Below, one piece after another: positions 1 to 8,311 of a stretch of DNA of 17,282 bases. Source of the stretch: Thiomonas sp. (GTDB lineage Bacteria > Pseudomonadota > Gammaproteobacteria > Burkholderiales > Burkholderiaceae_C). How positions within the stretch are numbered: position 1 is the first letter of the stretch; each line of letters opens with the position of its first letter. A program made the translations under genes and the position numbers. The notes under the pieces were generated by a model, which did no database searches, was not told where the DNA came from, and saw nothing but the letters and a program-made list of their open reading frames with translations. The DNA is taken from the NCBI GenBank assembly GCA_028706735.1, contig JAQTVS010000017.1, positions 1-17,282 on the forward strand, read 5' to 3'.

Positions 1-666
1 GAAGCGGCTGCCGAACGCGTGCTCGAACTGCAGCACGCCCTGGGCATCTGGCCTGCCCAGCGTGCCGGCGACCACGCCCTCGATGTTTTCCAGCGCGCCG
101 AGCACCGAGCGCAGCAGGTCGCTGAGTGTATGCGAGGTCAGGATGGCCGCGTCGATGCGCGCCAGCGCGCCGTCAAGCTGGGTGCCGATGTCTTCATGCC
201 CCTCGATCTGCCATTGCAGTTCCTCTTGCAGGCGGGCGACGAAGTAGCTCAGCAGATTCGCCCTCTCGGCTGAATTGACCCAGCCGGAAAAGTGGGTCAT
301 CAACAGGCGGGTGTAAAGCCCATATGACTCGACCAGCCAGGATGCCTCGATGCCGATCAGCGCATGCGCCCGGCCCACATGCCGCGCCACGCGCACCGAA
401 GCCTCGCTGCGGCCTGCAAACAAGCCGCGCAGGTGGCGCTCCTGGCTTTTGCGGAGTTGCGCAAATTCCTGTTCCGACAGCAGGCCGAGCACCCGGGAAA
501 ACCGTGGCTGGCTCAAAAGTTCGTCGTAGAACCGCGTGATGAATCCCTCCACCACGGCCTGCAAATCCGGCTGCACCGCCCGCAGCAGGGCGCGCAGAGC
601 CGCCTGTTGCTCAGGCGGGTCGTTCGCGTCCGGCGAGATATTCAAATTTTCATACATGGGCGACAT
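1..666 (-). CDS. Globin-coupled sensor protein, C-terminal part beyond the window
   Basis: The minus strand is open from an ATG at 666 (alternative ATG at 657) to the window edge, giving 222 residues without a stop. Residues about 25-165 look like a sensor globin: an early helix with [10 protein letters not shown], then a proximal-histidine region [10 protein letters not shown] with His101. The following residues, from about 175 ([19 protein letters not shown]), look like the start of a GAF domain. The same order, and the similar string [11 protein letters not shown] against LQRELQWQSEG, occurs in the globin-GAF part of the large protein at 11000-15514, so the two are related. Globin-coupled sensors bind haem and respond to oxygen or other gases. 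The output domain is outside the window; by analogy an EAL or GGDEF domain is likely. No clear Shine-Dalgarno precedes either ATG, so the start is uncertain. It is transcribed divergently from cheY. Confidence 0.8.
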   Translation of the reverse strand, partial: MSPMYENLNISPDANDPPEQQAALRALLRAVQPDLQAVVEGFITRFYDELLSQPRFSRVLGLLSEQEFAQLRKSQERHLRGLFAGRSEASVRVARHVGRAHALIGIEASWLVESYGLYTRLLMTHFSGWVNSAERANLLSYFVARLQEELQWQIEGHEDIGTQLDGALARIDAAILTSHTLSDLLRSVLGALENIEGVVAGTLGRPDAQGVLQFEHAFGSRF

Positions 667-764
667 GCTATTGAGCCAAGCCAATCCGGTGCAAGCGAAA
701 GCTTTAACACCATTGATCTGAACCAAACACACAACATTTCAGCCGCAGGTCGCCTCTGCGCGAT

Positions 765-791
765 TCAAGTTTGCCCGCGCCGTGCCGTTAC
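765..791 (+). promoter_or_regulatory. Sigma-28 (FliA) type promoter of the chemotaxis cluster
   Basis: TCAAGTTT at 765-772 matches the FliA -35 consensus TAAAGTTT at 7 of 8 positions. After exactly 11 bases, GCCGTTAC at 784-791 matches the -10 consensus GCCGATAA at 6 of 8. The spacer is the canonical length. Transcription would start near 798, about 28 bases before the TTG start of cheY. This places the cluster in the late flagellar regulon. The match is seen directly; promoter activity is inferred. Confidence 0.7.
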
Positions 792-825
792 TTCAATCGC
801 AAGACGAACCATCGCGAGGCCCACC

Positions 826-1239
826 TTGAAATTTCTGGTTGTTGACGACTTTCCCACCATGCGCCGCATCGTGCGCGGCCTGCTGATGCAGACCGGCTAT
901 GTGACCGGCAATATCGACGAAGCGGAAAACGGCGAAGAAGCCTGGCGCCGGCTTCAGGCCGGCGGCATCGAGTTCGTCGTCACCGACTGGAACATGCCGG
1001 TGATGCAGGGCATCGACCTGCTCAAACTCATCCGCGCCAGCGACAACCCCGCCATCCGCAGCCTGCCCGTGCTGATGGTCACCGCCGAAGCCAAAAAAGA
1101 AAACATCATCGCCGCAGCGCAGGCCGGGGTGAACGGCTACATCGTCAAGCCCTTCACCGCGCAGACGCTGAAAGAAAAGCTCGATGCCATCATGGCGCGG
1201 CTGAATGCCGCGGCGGGAGCGGCGGGAGCGACGCAATGA
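826..1239 (+). CDS. cheY: Chemotaxis response regulator CheY
   Basis: This is a single-domain receiver of 137 residues. It is phosphorylated by CheA, and phospho-CheY binds the flagellar switch protein FliM to change rotation. The acidic pocket is Asp7-Asp8, the phosphoacceptor is Asp54 (in VVTDWNMP), with Thr86 ([12 protein letters not shown]), Tyr105 and Lys108 (YIVKPF) in the expected places. It closely resembles enterobacterial CheY. The start is TTG at 826, because the family N-terminus (KFLVVDDF) begins there, a GAGG lies 6 bases upstream at 816-819, and no ATG lies near in frame. The frame is open further upstream to 364, but that part is antisense to the globin gene and crosses the promoter. 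The C-terminus has a short Ala/Gly tail. The stop overlaps the cheZ start as ATGA. Confidence 0.95.
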   Translation: MKFLVVDDFPTMRRIVRGLLMQTGYVTGNIDEAENGEEAWRRLQAGGIEFVVTDWNMPVMQGIDLLKLIRASDNPAIRSLPVLMVTAEAKKENIIAAAQAGVNGYIVKPFTAQTLKEKLDAIMARLNAAAGAAGATQ

Positions 1240-1832
1240 GCACTGAAAACACCGCACCCGTCGCAGGGCCGTCCCAAGACGGGGGCAGTCCCCTCGGGGG
1301 GCAGCGCGCGTCAGCGAGCGTGGGGGCCTCCACCCTTGCGCTGCACAAGCTCACCGAGGCCGACGCCCTGCTGCACGAAGGCGTGCGCCGCATCATGGCG
1401 GCTTCCAGCGACCTGCCCGAAGCCAGTCATCCCCTTGAAGAAGCGCTGCGCCTGACCGAAACCCAGGCCATGGCCACGCTCGAAGCGGTGGAAAACGGCT
1501 TTGCCGAAATTGCCGCGATCCGCGCCACGCAGGGCGGCTTCATTGACGCCCAGCTCGAGCGCATCGAGCAGCAGTTCCACACCATTCTCGCCAGCCAGCA
1601 AGGGCAGGATCTGGCCGGGCAGCGCCTGAAAAAAACCATTCATCTGCTGCAAGCGGTGGAGCAGCGCATTCGCGCCGCAGCCGAGCAGCTCGGCCCGCAG
1701 CTCGAAGCCGCGCCGCATGCCGCCCCCGCCAAACCCGCCGACGATGCACCGCTCAACGGGGTTCCCGCCTACGCAGGCCCCGCCTTTGCCCAGGATGACG
1801 TGGACGCCCTGCTGCGCGACCTCGGCATCTGA
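1236..1832 (+). CDS. cheZ: CheY-phosphate phosphatase CheZ
   Basis: CheZ dephosphorylates CheY-P and ends the tumble signal. The 198-residue protein has the long helical hairpin with the catalytic segment [11 protein letters not shown]; Asp125 and Gln129 correspond to Asp143 and Gln147 of the E. coli enzyme. A Pro/Ala linker leads to the C-terminal CheY-binding helix, [14 protein letters not shown] at the very end. The start is the ATG that overlaps the cheY stop by 4 bases, which suggests translational coupling. Residues about 11-31 are encoded by a GC-rich hairpin repeat of REP type and look like foreign filler ([12 protein letters not shown]). The conserved helices begin after this stretch, so activity is probably kept. 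CheZ is typical of beta- and gammaproteobacteria. Confidence 0.93.
   Translation: MSTENTAPVAGPSQDGGSPLGGQRASASVGASTLALHKLTEADALLHEGVRRIMAASSDLPEASHPLEEALRLTETQAMATLEAVENGFAEIAAIRATQGGFIDAQLERIEQQFHTILASQQGQDLAGQRLKKTIHLLQAVEQRIRAAAEQLGPQLEAAPHAAPAKPADDAPLNGVPAYAGPAFAQDDVDALLRDLGI
1266..1327. repeat. REP-like GC-rich hairpin element inside the cheZ coding region
   Basis: The stretch begins GGGCCGTCCCAAG, contains a palindrome (CCCCTCGGGG), and ends with a GGCAGCG...AGCGTGGGGGC tail. The tail closely resembles the end of each 111-bp unit inside the receptor gene at 6566, so both belong to one dispersed family. From memory, similar elements are scattered between genes in Burkholderiales. Here it lies in frame and codes about 21 residues of low complexity. 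Confidence 0.6.
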
Positions 1833-1860
1833 GCGCGCGTGACCCTTCCGCCCCACAATC

Positions 1861-3843
1861 ATGGATAACGACATCCTGCTGGAATTCCTCGCCGAATCGC
1901 GCGAGCTGCTGAGCCAGGCCCAAGACCAGTTGCTGCAACTGGAATCCCAGCCCGACAACCCAGACGTGCTCAGCGCCATCTTCCGCGCCTTTCACACCCT
2001 CAAGGGCGGCGCCGGGTTTCTCGAAGCCCAGAACATGGTGGACTGGTGCCACCACCTCGAAGACCTGTTCGACAAGATGCGCGCGAGCAAGCTGCGCGCC
2101 ACCGCGCCGATGATCGACGCCATCCTGCGCGCCACCGATGTCATCACCGCCATGCTCGACGACATGGGGCGCGGCGAAAACCCGCCCCCCGGCCCGGCCG
2201 ATCTCGGGCGTGACATCCAGGCCTACGCCCGCGGCGACGCGCCCAAACCGGCGCCCGTGCAGGCCGCCGCCCCCGCCCCCAGCGCGCCGCCCCCGCCATC
2301 CGGCAACGCAGGCCTGTGGGTCTCGCAAGAGCCGCAGGAGAGCGGCGGGCACGGTCTGTACGCCGAACGTCGCACCACCGCCAAGCCAAGCCCAGCCAGT
2401 GCCGCCGACAGCATCACACAAGACGAATTCGAGCGCGTGCTCGACAGCCTGTATGGCACAGGCCAGGCGCCGGGCGCCGCACCTGCGGTCGCCGTTGCCG
2501 CGCCGGCCAGCCGCACCGCAGACGAGATCACCCAGGACGAGTTCGAGCGTGTGCTCGACCAGATTCACGGCGCTGGCCACGCCCCGGGCCAGGCCAGCGC
2601 ACCAGCGCCCGAAGTTGTGCAAAAAGCCGCCCAAAAAGCCGAGCCCGCCGCACCGCCCGCACGCTCGGCCAATGGCAGCGCCGCCGAAGAAACCTCCATC
2701 CGCGTCGATTCCACCCGGCTCGACCAGGCGATGAATCAGGTCGGGGAGCTAGTGCTGCTGCGCAACCGGCTCAGCGCCGCCGTGGGCCGTCTGGCGCAGG
2801 AAGACGAAACCCTGGCCCGGCTGGCGCGCGAAACCGATCTGGCGGTCAACGATCTGCAGAACACCGTGATGCGCCTGCGCATGCAGCCCTGCAAGCGCCT
2901 GTTTCAGAGCCTGCCGCGCGTGGTACGCGACGCCTCGCGCAGCCTGGGCAAGAAAGTGCGCCTCGACCTCGAAGGCGAGGATGTGGAAATCGACAAGACC
3001 GTGGTCGATGCGCTCTCCGGCCCGCTCATCCATCTGGTGCGCAACGCTCTCGACCACGGCATCGAAGAACCCGATGTGCGGAGCAAGGCCGGCAAACCCG
3101 AAGAAGCCGTGCTGCGCGTGGCCGCGCATCATCTGGGCGACAAGGTGCAGATTCTGGTGGGCGACGATGGCCGCGGCATGAATGCGCAAAAAATCATGCA
3201 GCACGCCATTTCCAAAGGCGTCATCACCGCGCAGGAGGCCGCGCGGCTGTCCGAGCGCGAGATGCTCGAACTCATCTTCCTGCCCGGCTTCTCCACCAAA
3301 GAGCAGGTCAGCGAACTGTCTGGGCGCGGCGTGGGCATGGACGTGGTGCGCTCCACCGTCACCGCGCTGCGCGGGCGCATCGACATCGACACGACTCTGG
3401 GCAAGGGCAGCACCCTCACACTGGAATTGCCGCTGACTATGGCCGTGCTGCCGGTGCTGTATTTCCGCCTGCGGCGCGAAACCTACGCCCTGCCCGTGGC
3501 CGCGATTGAAAACCTGCTGGCCATCGACCCCGAACAGGTGCACTCCATTTCTGGCCGACTGATGGTGCAAGTCGACGGCAACCGCGTGGTGCCCTACATC
3601 GACCTCGGCCAACTGCTGCAAGACCGCCCGATCGAGCTGGAAAAAGAACAAAGCGAAGGCATTCTCATCGAGCAGGGGCTGCTGGTGGTCTCCGAGGCCA
3701 TGGGCACCGAAGACTCGGTGGTCAAGCCGCTGGACATCTCCACCAACGACACCCTCTACCAGGGAGCCACCATCTCGGGCAACGGCGAGGTGGTGCTCAT
3801 TCTCGACGGCGCCGCGCTGGCCCGGGTGCAACGCAAGAGCTGA
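1861..3843 (+). CDS. cheA: Chemotaxis histidine kinase CheA
   Basis: CheA takes receptor signals and phosphorylates CheY. The 660 residues hold: an Hpt (P1) domain at 1-125 with phosphoacceptor His45 in FHTLKGGAGF; a long Pro/Ala linker at about 125-275; the P3 dimerisation helices at 277-345; the P4 ATPase at 345-525 with N box HLVRNALDHG (391-400), GDDGRGM (434-440) and GRGVGMDVV (488-496); and a CheW-like P5 at 525-660. No recognisable P2 CheY-binding domain is present. The linker instead carries two copies of an ITQDEFERVLD motif. The ATG at 1861 lies 28 bases after the cheZ stop and has no clear Shine-Dalgarno, but the Hpt homology starts right there. P5 would dock to the CheW-like part of CheV, the only coupling protein seen nearby. 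Confidence 0.96.
   Translation: MDNDILLEFLAESRELLSQAQDQLLQLESQPDNPDVLSAIFRAFHTLKGGAGFLEAQNMVDWCHHLEDLFDKMRASKLRATAPMIDAILRATDVITAMLDDMGRGENPPPGPADLGRDIQAYARGDAPKPAPVQAAAPAPSAPPPPSGNAGLWVSQEPQESGGHGLYAERRTTAKPSPASAADSITQDEFERVLDSLYGTGQAPGAAPAVAVAAPASRTADEITQDEFERVLDQIHGAGHAPGQASAPAPEVVQKAAQKAEPAAPPARSANGSAAEETSIRVDSTRLDQAMNQVGELVLLRNRLSAAVGRLAQEDETLARLARETDLAVNDLQNTVMRLRMQPCKRLFQSLPRVVRDASRSLGKKVRLDLEGEDVEIDKTVVDALSGPLIHLVRNALDHGIEEPDVRSKAGKPEEAVLRVAAHHLGDKVQILVGDDGRGMNAQKIMQHAISKGVITAQEAARLSEREMLELIFLPGFSTKEQVSELSGRGVGMDVVRSTVTALRGRIDIDTTLGKGSTLTLELPLTMAVLPVLYFRLRRETYALPVAAIENLLAIDPEQVHSISGRLMVQVDGNRVVPYIDLGQLLQDRPIELEKEQSEGILIEQGLLVVSEAMGTEDSVVKPLDISTNDTLYQGATISGNGEVVLILDGAALARVQRKS
2413..2589 (+). 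repeat. Duplicated ITQDEFERVLD motif in the CheA linker
   Basis: Residues 185-205 and 223-243 of CheA are a 21-residue repeat with 16 identical positions. Each copy starts ITQDEFERVLD and ends in a Gly-x-Gly-x-Ala-Pro-Gly pattern; the copies start 38 residues apart. The surrounding linker is Pro/Ala-rich and probably disordered. These amphipathic segments are candidate short docking motifs that replace a folded P2 domain; the partner is unknown. Confidence 0.75.
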
Positions 3844-3856
3844 CCACTGACCCATC

Positions 3857-4471
3857 ATGGACGACCACTCCCTTGAAACTCTGCGCCGCGACTTCATCGC
3901 CGTGGCCGACGCCACCTACGCCTTTCAGGGCGCGCTGAAAAAACGCCTGCGCGAAATCGACCGCAAGGCGCTCAACGCCCAGGTGCTGGTCAAGCGCCAC
4001 GGCAAAGACCTCGCCGGCTATGGCGTGGTGGCCCAGGCCTTCCGCGAAGGTGCGCAAGCCATGCAGATCGCCGCCGAGCAGGTGCAAAAGCTCATCAACC
4101 CGCTGATGCTGCACTTCATGGAGACCCTGCGCGACGTGCAGCAGATGGAGAGCCTGCGCAATATCCACAACGCCGCCACCACGCATTGCCCCTCGATGGC
4201 CGAACGCTTGCGCCAGCACGCCGACATGCACGACCGCCACGCCGCAAGCAGCCGCCGCGCAGGCCTGGCGCTCAACATCGCGCTCGACCGCTTCCAGGCG
4301 GTGATCGCCGAACTCGACTATGTGGTGGTCAACGGCCGCATCGAGGCCGCGCTCAAGGGCGCGGTCAACGCACCCTTGAGCCAGGTGTCGATGGAAATGG
4401 ACCGCTCCGTCACCGGCGTGCAAGACCTGCTGCGCACCTACCGGGAACAAATTGAAAGGATCATCGAATGA
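3857..4471 (+). CDS. Unrecognised helical protein with two degenerate receptor-tip-like segments
   Basis: I do not recognise this 204-residue protein as a named family. It has no signal peptide or membrane segment and looks all-helical. Residues 38-66 (ALNAQVLVKRHGK, then GYGVVAQAFREG) align without gaps to the hairpin tip of methyl-accepting receptors ([27 protein letters not shown]). Residues 155-185 (VVVNGRIEAALKG, then APLSQVSMEMDRSV) resemble the same tip again. The first copy has lost the conserved IEAAR core; the second keeps N..IEAA but lacks the GRGFAVVA part. It lies 13 bases after cheA and overlaps the diiron gene as ATGA, so it probably acts with both. It could be an adaptor that links the diiron sensor to CheA or the receptors, or a receptor fragment that competes for array sites. 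Function is inferred from context only. Confidence 0.8.
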   Translation: MDDHSLETLRRDFIAVADATYAFQGALKKRLREIDRKALNAQVLVKRHGKDLAGYGVVAQAFREGAQAMQIAAEQVQKLINPLMLHFMETLRDVQQMESLRNIHNAATTHCPSMAERLRQHADMHDRHAASSRRAGLALNIALDRFQAVIAELDYVVVNGRIEAALKGAVNAPLSQVSMEMDRSVTGVQDLLRTYREQIERIIE

Positions 4472-5220
4472 AATCTCTGCAATTTTTCAGCCAGGGCAAC
4501 CACCACTGGAACATCATTTATGACCAGGACGAGCGCCGCGTCATCGACTCCAACGTCTACGCCCTGAGCGTGGACGACCAGACCCTCCTCCTTGATCCGG
4601 GCGGATTCGAGATCTTTCCGCAGGTGTTCAGCGCCCTGGTCGAAGTGGCCCCGCCCGGCTCGCTCAAAGCCGCCTTCGTCAGCCATCAAGACCCCGACAT
4701 CGCCTCCAGCCTGCCACTGTGGAACGCCTGCAGCCCCACCATCGCCTGGTATGTGCCCAAGCTCTGGAACGGTTTCATCCGCCATTACGGCGCGCTCGAC
4801 GCCGATCTGCGCGACATTCCCGATGAAGGCGGCGAAATGACTCTGGGCTCCACTCGGCTGCAGTTCGTTCCCGCGCATTACCTGCATTCCTCGGCGAATT
4901 TCCACGTCTATGACGCCTTCGCCAAAGTGCTGTTCTGCGGCGACGTGGGCGCGGCGCTGCTGCCTGCGGGCCATGCGCCCTTCGTCGATCGCCGCGACAT
5001 CGAATCGCCCGCCGCATTCGACGAGCACATCAAGTCCGCAGAGTATTTCCACAAGCGCTGGATGCCGTCGATGGCGGCCAAGCGCAACTGGTGCGAGCGC
5101 GTGTCCAAGATGGACATCGACTTCCTCGCCCCGCAGCACGGCGCCATTTACACCGGCAAGAACGTCAAGCGCTTCATCGACTGGTTCGATGCCCTCAAGG
5201 TCGGCTCCGCCATCGAGTAA
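4468..5220 (+). CDS. Stand-alone oxygen-binding diiron protein (ODP type, flavodiiron core without flavodoxin)
   Basis: This 250-residue protein has the metallo-beta-lactamase fold pattern of flavodiiron proteins but ends before any flavodoxin domain, so it should not be an NO or oxygen reductase of the usual kind. Candidate iron ligands are His73, Asp75 and Asp77 (SHQDPDIAS), His140 (HYLHSS), Asp159 (LFCGDVG) and His224 (APQHGAIY). The first cluster is HxDxD, with Asp where flavodiiron enzymes usually have Glu and Ile77+1 where they have His. Published ODP of Treponema denticola is a diiron oxygen and iron sensor encoded with chemotaxis genes; this is the same type of protein in the same type of setting. 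The start is well supported by GAAAGGA at 4454-4460 and the 4-base overlap with the upstream gene. A hydrolase of the same fold is a less likely alternative. Confidence 0.85.
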   Translation: MKSLQFFSQGNHHWNIIYDQDERRVIDSNVYALSVDDQTLLLDPGGFEIFPQVFSALVEVAPPGSLKAAFVSHQDPDIASSLPLWNACSPTIAWYVPKLWNGFIRHYGALDADLRDIPDEGGEMTLGSTRLQFVPAHYLHSSANFHVYDAFAKVLFCGDVGAALLPAGHAPFVDRRDIESPAAFDEHIKSAEYFHKRWMPSMAAKRNWCERVSKMDIDFLAPQHGAIYTGKNVKRFIDWFDALKVGSAIE

Positions 5221-5280
5221 GCCGTCGATCGCATCCGGCCCACTCGTCAAACCCACTCAAACCCACGCACCCAACGCATC

Positions 5281-6537
5281 ATGGACGCCACCGCCCTCCA
5301 CTATCTGCAACAAGCCTTAGAGCCGCTCGACACTCTGGAAATGCTGGCCGAGGCCGACGCCGCCATGGAAAACCCCGTGTTCTTCATGAACCGCACCGCA
5401 CGCGAGACCATGGAGCGGTTTCACGCCACCCTCAACGGCGCCCTCAACGCCACCCAGAGTGGCGCCGACGTGCGCAACGCCCTGCACCACTCCATCCACC
5501 AGTTCCACAAAGACCCGGAGCGCATCCGCGCCATCCTGCGCCGCCTGGCCGACGGCAGCCTGGCCAAGCATGTGCAGGAAATGCCCGTGGGCAAGATCAC
5601 CTTCGCGCTTATTTTTGTCGCGGTGCGCGACCCCGCCGGGCAGGTCATCGCGTTTCACGCCAGCTGGCGTGATGTCTCGCACATGAAAGAGGTCAGCGCC
5701 GTGAGCGACCGGCTCAAGGAAGTGGTCAGCACCCTCAACAGCGCGGCCGGCGACATCGGCCAGTCCATGACCTCGGTGGATACCGCCATTCGCAACGTCG
5801 GCCGGGCCATTACCGGCAACGGCACGGCGGTGGCGCAACTGCAGGAGCAGGTCAACGCCATCAGCGCCATCGTGCGCAACATCCGCGAAATCTCTTACCA
5901 GACCAATCTGCTCGCGCTCAACGCCGCCATCGAGGCGGCGCGCGCCGGCGAGCATGGCCGCGGCTTCGCCGTGGTGGCCGACGAGGTGCGCAACCTCGCC
6001 CGCCGGGTGCAGGCCGCCACCGCCGAGGTCGAAGCCAATACCACCGCCATCGGCCAGCAGGCGCACGACATCGCCGCCACCAGCGCCAGCTCGGGCAAGG
6101 AGCTCGATCTGGTGCAGTCGGTCGTGGTGCGCATGAACAACCAGGTCGGCAATATGCAGGCCAATGCCACCCGCATGATGTTGCAGTCGGCGCAGGAAGA
6201 TCACAAAGATTTTGTCAATCACATCCTGCTCGAGGCCACCAAGGACAAGCAGGCCAAGCTGCCCGCCGAGGTGACCGATCACCACAACTGCCGTCTGGGC
6301 AAGTGGTACGACAGCCAGGGCCTGGCGACGTTTGGCGGCCTCTCCGCCTTCCGCGCGCTGGAGGCGCCGCATGCGCAGATTCACGCCACCGCGAAGCAAC
6401 TGCTCGAAGCCGTGCACAGCGGCCAGCGCGACCAGGTGGCGCGCCTGTCCAGCTCGCTCAGCGATCAGGAAGACCTGATCATCGGCCGTCTGCAGGCGCT
6501 GAGCGAAGCCATCGAGAGCCACAGCAAGGCGGGCTGA
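5281..6537 (+). CDS. Soluble chemoreceptor, PAS - signalling hairpin - CZB zinc domain
   Basis: The 418-residue receptor has no membrane segment. Residues about 18-135 form a PAS-like domain ([35 protein letters not shown]). A signalling hairpin follows at 136-300 with the conserved tip [16 protein letters not shown] at 209-224 and [15 protein letters not shown]. The C-terminus is a CZB domain with the zinc pattern His308, Cys337 (CRLGKWY), His364 and His368 (HAQIH). CZB domains bind zinc and have been tied to zinc and hypochlorite sensing in cytoplasmic receptors. The arm before the tip is only about 12 heptads, so this is a short-hairpin receptor. The PAS ligand is unknown. There is no clear Shine-Dalgarno before the ATG; the gap from the diiron gene is 60 bases. 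Confidence 0.93.
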   Translation: MDATALHYLQQALEPLDTLEMLAEADAAMENPVFFMNRTARETMERFHATLNGALNATQSGADVRNALHHSIHQFHKDPERIRAILRRLADGSLAKHVQEMPVGKITFALIFVAVRDPAGQVIAFHASWRDVSHMKEVSAVSDRLKEVVSTLNSAAGDIGQSMTSVDTAIRNVGRAITGNGTAVAQLQEQVNAISAIVRNIREISYQTNLLALNAAIEAARAGEHGRGFAVVADEVRNLARRVQAATAEVEANTTAIGQQAHDIAATSASSGKELDLVQSVVVRMNNQVGNMQANATRMMLQSAQEDHKDFVNHILLEATKDKQAKLPAEVTDHHNCRLGKWYDSQGLATFGGLSAFRALEAPHAQIHATAKQLLEAVHSGQRDQVARLSSSLSDQEDLIIGRLQALSEAIESHSKAG

Positions 6538-6565
6538 AGCCCGACCCGACAACCGGAGACAGTCA

Positions 6566-8311
6566 GTGGAACCCCACAGCCTCGACATGGCAGCCCTTGC
6601 GGATGCGGACGCATCCTCCCCCTCCCAACCTCCCCCACTGCGTGGAGGAGGAGACAAACCCCCTCTCCCCCTGGGAGAGGGTTGGGGTGAGGGGCAGCGA
6701 GCGAATGCGCGCGTGGGGGCCCCTTCCTCCCCCTCCCAACCTCCCCCGCTGCGCGGAGGAGGAGACAAACCCCCTCTCCCCCTGGGAGAGGGTTGGGGTG
6801 AGGGGCAGCGAGCGAACGCGCGCGTGGGGGCCCCTTCCTCCCCCTCCCAACCTCCCCCGCTGCGCGGAGGAGGAGACAAGCAGATTCCCTCTCCACAGAG
6901 TGGGGAGGGTTGGGGTGGGGAGGGTGGCCGTGAGAAAAAGCAAACGTCGATCAACGCAGCAACGCAAGTCCCTGCAGGCGGACTGCTGGAGCGCGTGCGC
7001 GAGGACCGCGAGCGCGTGCTGCAAGCCGTGCTCGACCTGCTCAGCGGCCGTGGCGATAGCGCGCTGCGCGACATCGACCTGATCGACGCCGACGATTGGG
7101 CGCAGAAGCTCGGCGGCGTGCGGCAGATGTTGCTGCACGGCGTGGATGCACTGCGCACCACCACCCAGTCGCTGGCGTTCGCCGAAAGCCGCACTGCGGG
7201 CTTCGATCACGACATCCACGGCCTGTCGCAGCGGGTGGGCGACATGGCCGCACGGCTGCAAAGCGCCGCGCTGCATACCCACACCGCACAGGCCCAGCTC
7301 GACGATCTGCGCAGCCGGGTGGACGCCACCACCGAATCCGTCGAGCGCAGCGGCAAGGCCATCACCACGACGCTCGACGAAGTGGCCGACGTGTCGCGCT
7401 TCATCGCCAACACCGAGGCCAAGCTCACCGGGTTTGTGGATGCGGTGCGATCGGTTGAGGCGCTCACTGCGGGCATCAGCGAAATCGCCTCGCAGACCAA
7501 TCTGCTCGCCCTCAACGCCGCCATCGAGGCCGCACGCGCCGGCGAGCATGGCCGCGGCTTTGCCGTGGTGGCCGACGAAGTGCGCAACCTCGCCCGCAAG
7601 ACCGCGCGGATCACCCACGAAATCGAAGACCTCACCCACAGCCTGCGCGACCAGTCGTCCGACGTCGGGGTGGATATGGCGCGCTCGGTGCAGCGGGTGC
7701 AGCGCGTCGGCGCCCTGGTCACCAACACCGGAGAAACGCTGGGCGAGGTCAAGTCCATGCTGGCCCAGGTGCGCACCGTCACGGTGGAACAGACCGGGCT
7801 GATGCGCCAACTGGTCAGCGACGCCGACCGCCAGCGCCTGGATGCTGAACAAGCCGCCGCGCTGATGCAGGTGCTGGTGCAACGCTTCGAGGCCATGATG
7901 ACCCTCATCCGCACCGCGCGCGAACAGCTCAAGACGGGCGTCACCGCGGTGTCGAAGTCGCCCGACACCGCGGTCACCCTGCGGGTCTCGCTGGCGATGC
8001 ACTACCAGTGGATCGGCCAGTTGCTCACCGCCGCGCAAAAGCAGGAGAAGATCGATATGGACGTGTCCAACTTCCACGGCTGCTTCTTCGGCAAGTGGTA
8101 CTTCGGCGCGGGAGCGGGCTACTTCGGCAGCGACGCGGGCTTTGCTGGCGTCGATTCGGTCCACCAGGACGTGCACCGCACCGGACAGGCGCTGGTCGAG
8201 GCCATCCGCACCGACAACACCGCGCGCACCACCGAGCTGGCCGCCCGGCTCGAAACCCTGAGCGACACCATCACCCAACGGCTCGAAGCGCTGATGCGCC
8301 AGATTCCCTGA
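6566..8311 (+). CDS. Soluble chemoreceptor with CZB domain and repeat-expanded N-terminus
   Basis: This 581-residue receptor has no membrane segment. The GTG start at 6566 is chosen because GGAGA at 6555-6559 lies 6 bases upstream. Residues 17 to about 121 are low-complexity sequence encoded by a 111-bp repeat array, with 37-residue units rich in Pro, Gly and Ser. Real helical sequence starts near residue 138. The signalling tip ([17 protein letters not shown], then [16 protein letters not shown]) is at 311-344 and is almost identical to that of the upstream receptor, so the two are paralogues. The CZB domain ends the protein with His479 (HYQW), Cys506 (CFFGKWYF), His533 and His537 (HQDVH). 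No PAS domain is present. Zinc or oxidant sensing is likely from the CZB domain. An alternative is that translation starts after the array, but no better-placed start is evident. Confidence 0.9.
   Translation: MEPHSLDMAALADADASSPSQPPPLRGGGDKPPLPLGEGWGEGQRANARVGAPSSPSQPPPLRGGGDKPPLPLGEGWGEGQRANARVGAPSSPSQPPPLRGGGDKQIPSPQSGEGWGGEGGREKKQTSINAATQVPAGGLLERVREDRERVLQAVLDLLSGRGDSALRDIDLIDADDWAQKLGGVRQMLLHGVDALRTTTQSLAFAESRTAGFDHDIHGLSQRVGDMAARLQSAALHTHTAQAQLDDLRSRVDATTESVERSGKAITTTLDEVADVSRFIANTEAKLTGFVDAVRSVEALTAGISEIASQTNLLALNAAIEAARAGEHGRGFAVVADEVRNLARKTARITHEIEDLTHSLRDQSSDVGVDMARSVQRVQRVGALVTNTGETLGEVKSMLAQVRTVTVEQTGLMRQLVSDADRQRLDAEQAAALMQVLVQRFEAMMTLIRTAREQLKTGVTAVSKSPDTAVTLRVSLAMHYQWIGQLLTAAQKQEKIDMDVSNFHGCFFGKWYFGAGAGYFGSDAGFAGVDSVHQDVHRTGQALVEAIRTDNTARTTELAARLETLSDTITQRLEALMRQIP
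6615..6921. repeat. 111-bp in-frame tandem array of REP-like double hairpins
   Basis: Units start at 6615, 6726 and 6837; the first two are nearly identical and the third diverges after its first half. Each full unit has two hairpins: CCTCC.CCGC/GCGGAGGAGG, then CCCTCTCCC/GGGAGAGGG followed by TTGGGGTGAGGG, and a tail GGGCAGCGAGCG..GCGTGGGGGCC like the one in cheZ. The period is a multiple of three, so the array is read through as 37-residue repeats. Confidence 0.9.

Noticed and set aside
699..706. FliA-type -35 box (TAAAGCTT) on the minus strand for the globin gene
   Set aside because: No acceptable -10 element is found at 11 bases or nearby spacing.
364..825. N-terminal extension of cheY in the same open frame
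   Set aside because: It is antisense to the globin gene, crosses the FliA-type promoter, and CheY homology with a Shine-Dalgarno starts at the TTG at 826.
6615..6921. CRISPR-like array
   Set aside because: Units are contiguous 111-bp repeats without unique spacers and lie within an open reading frame.
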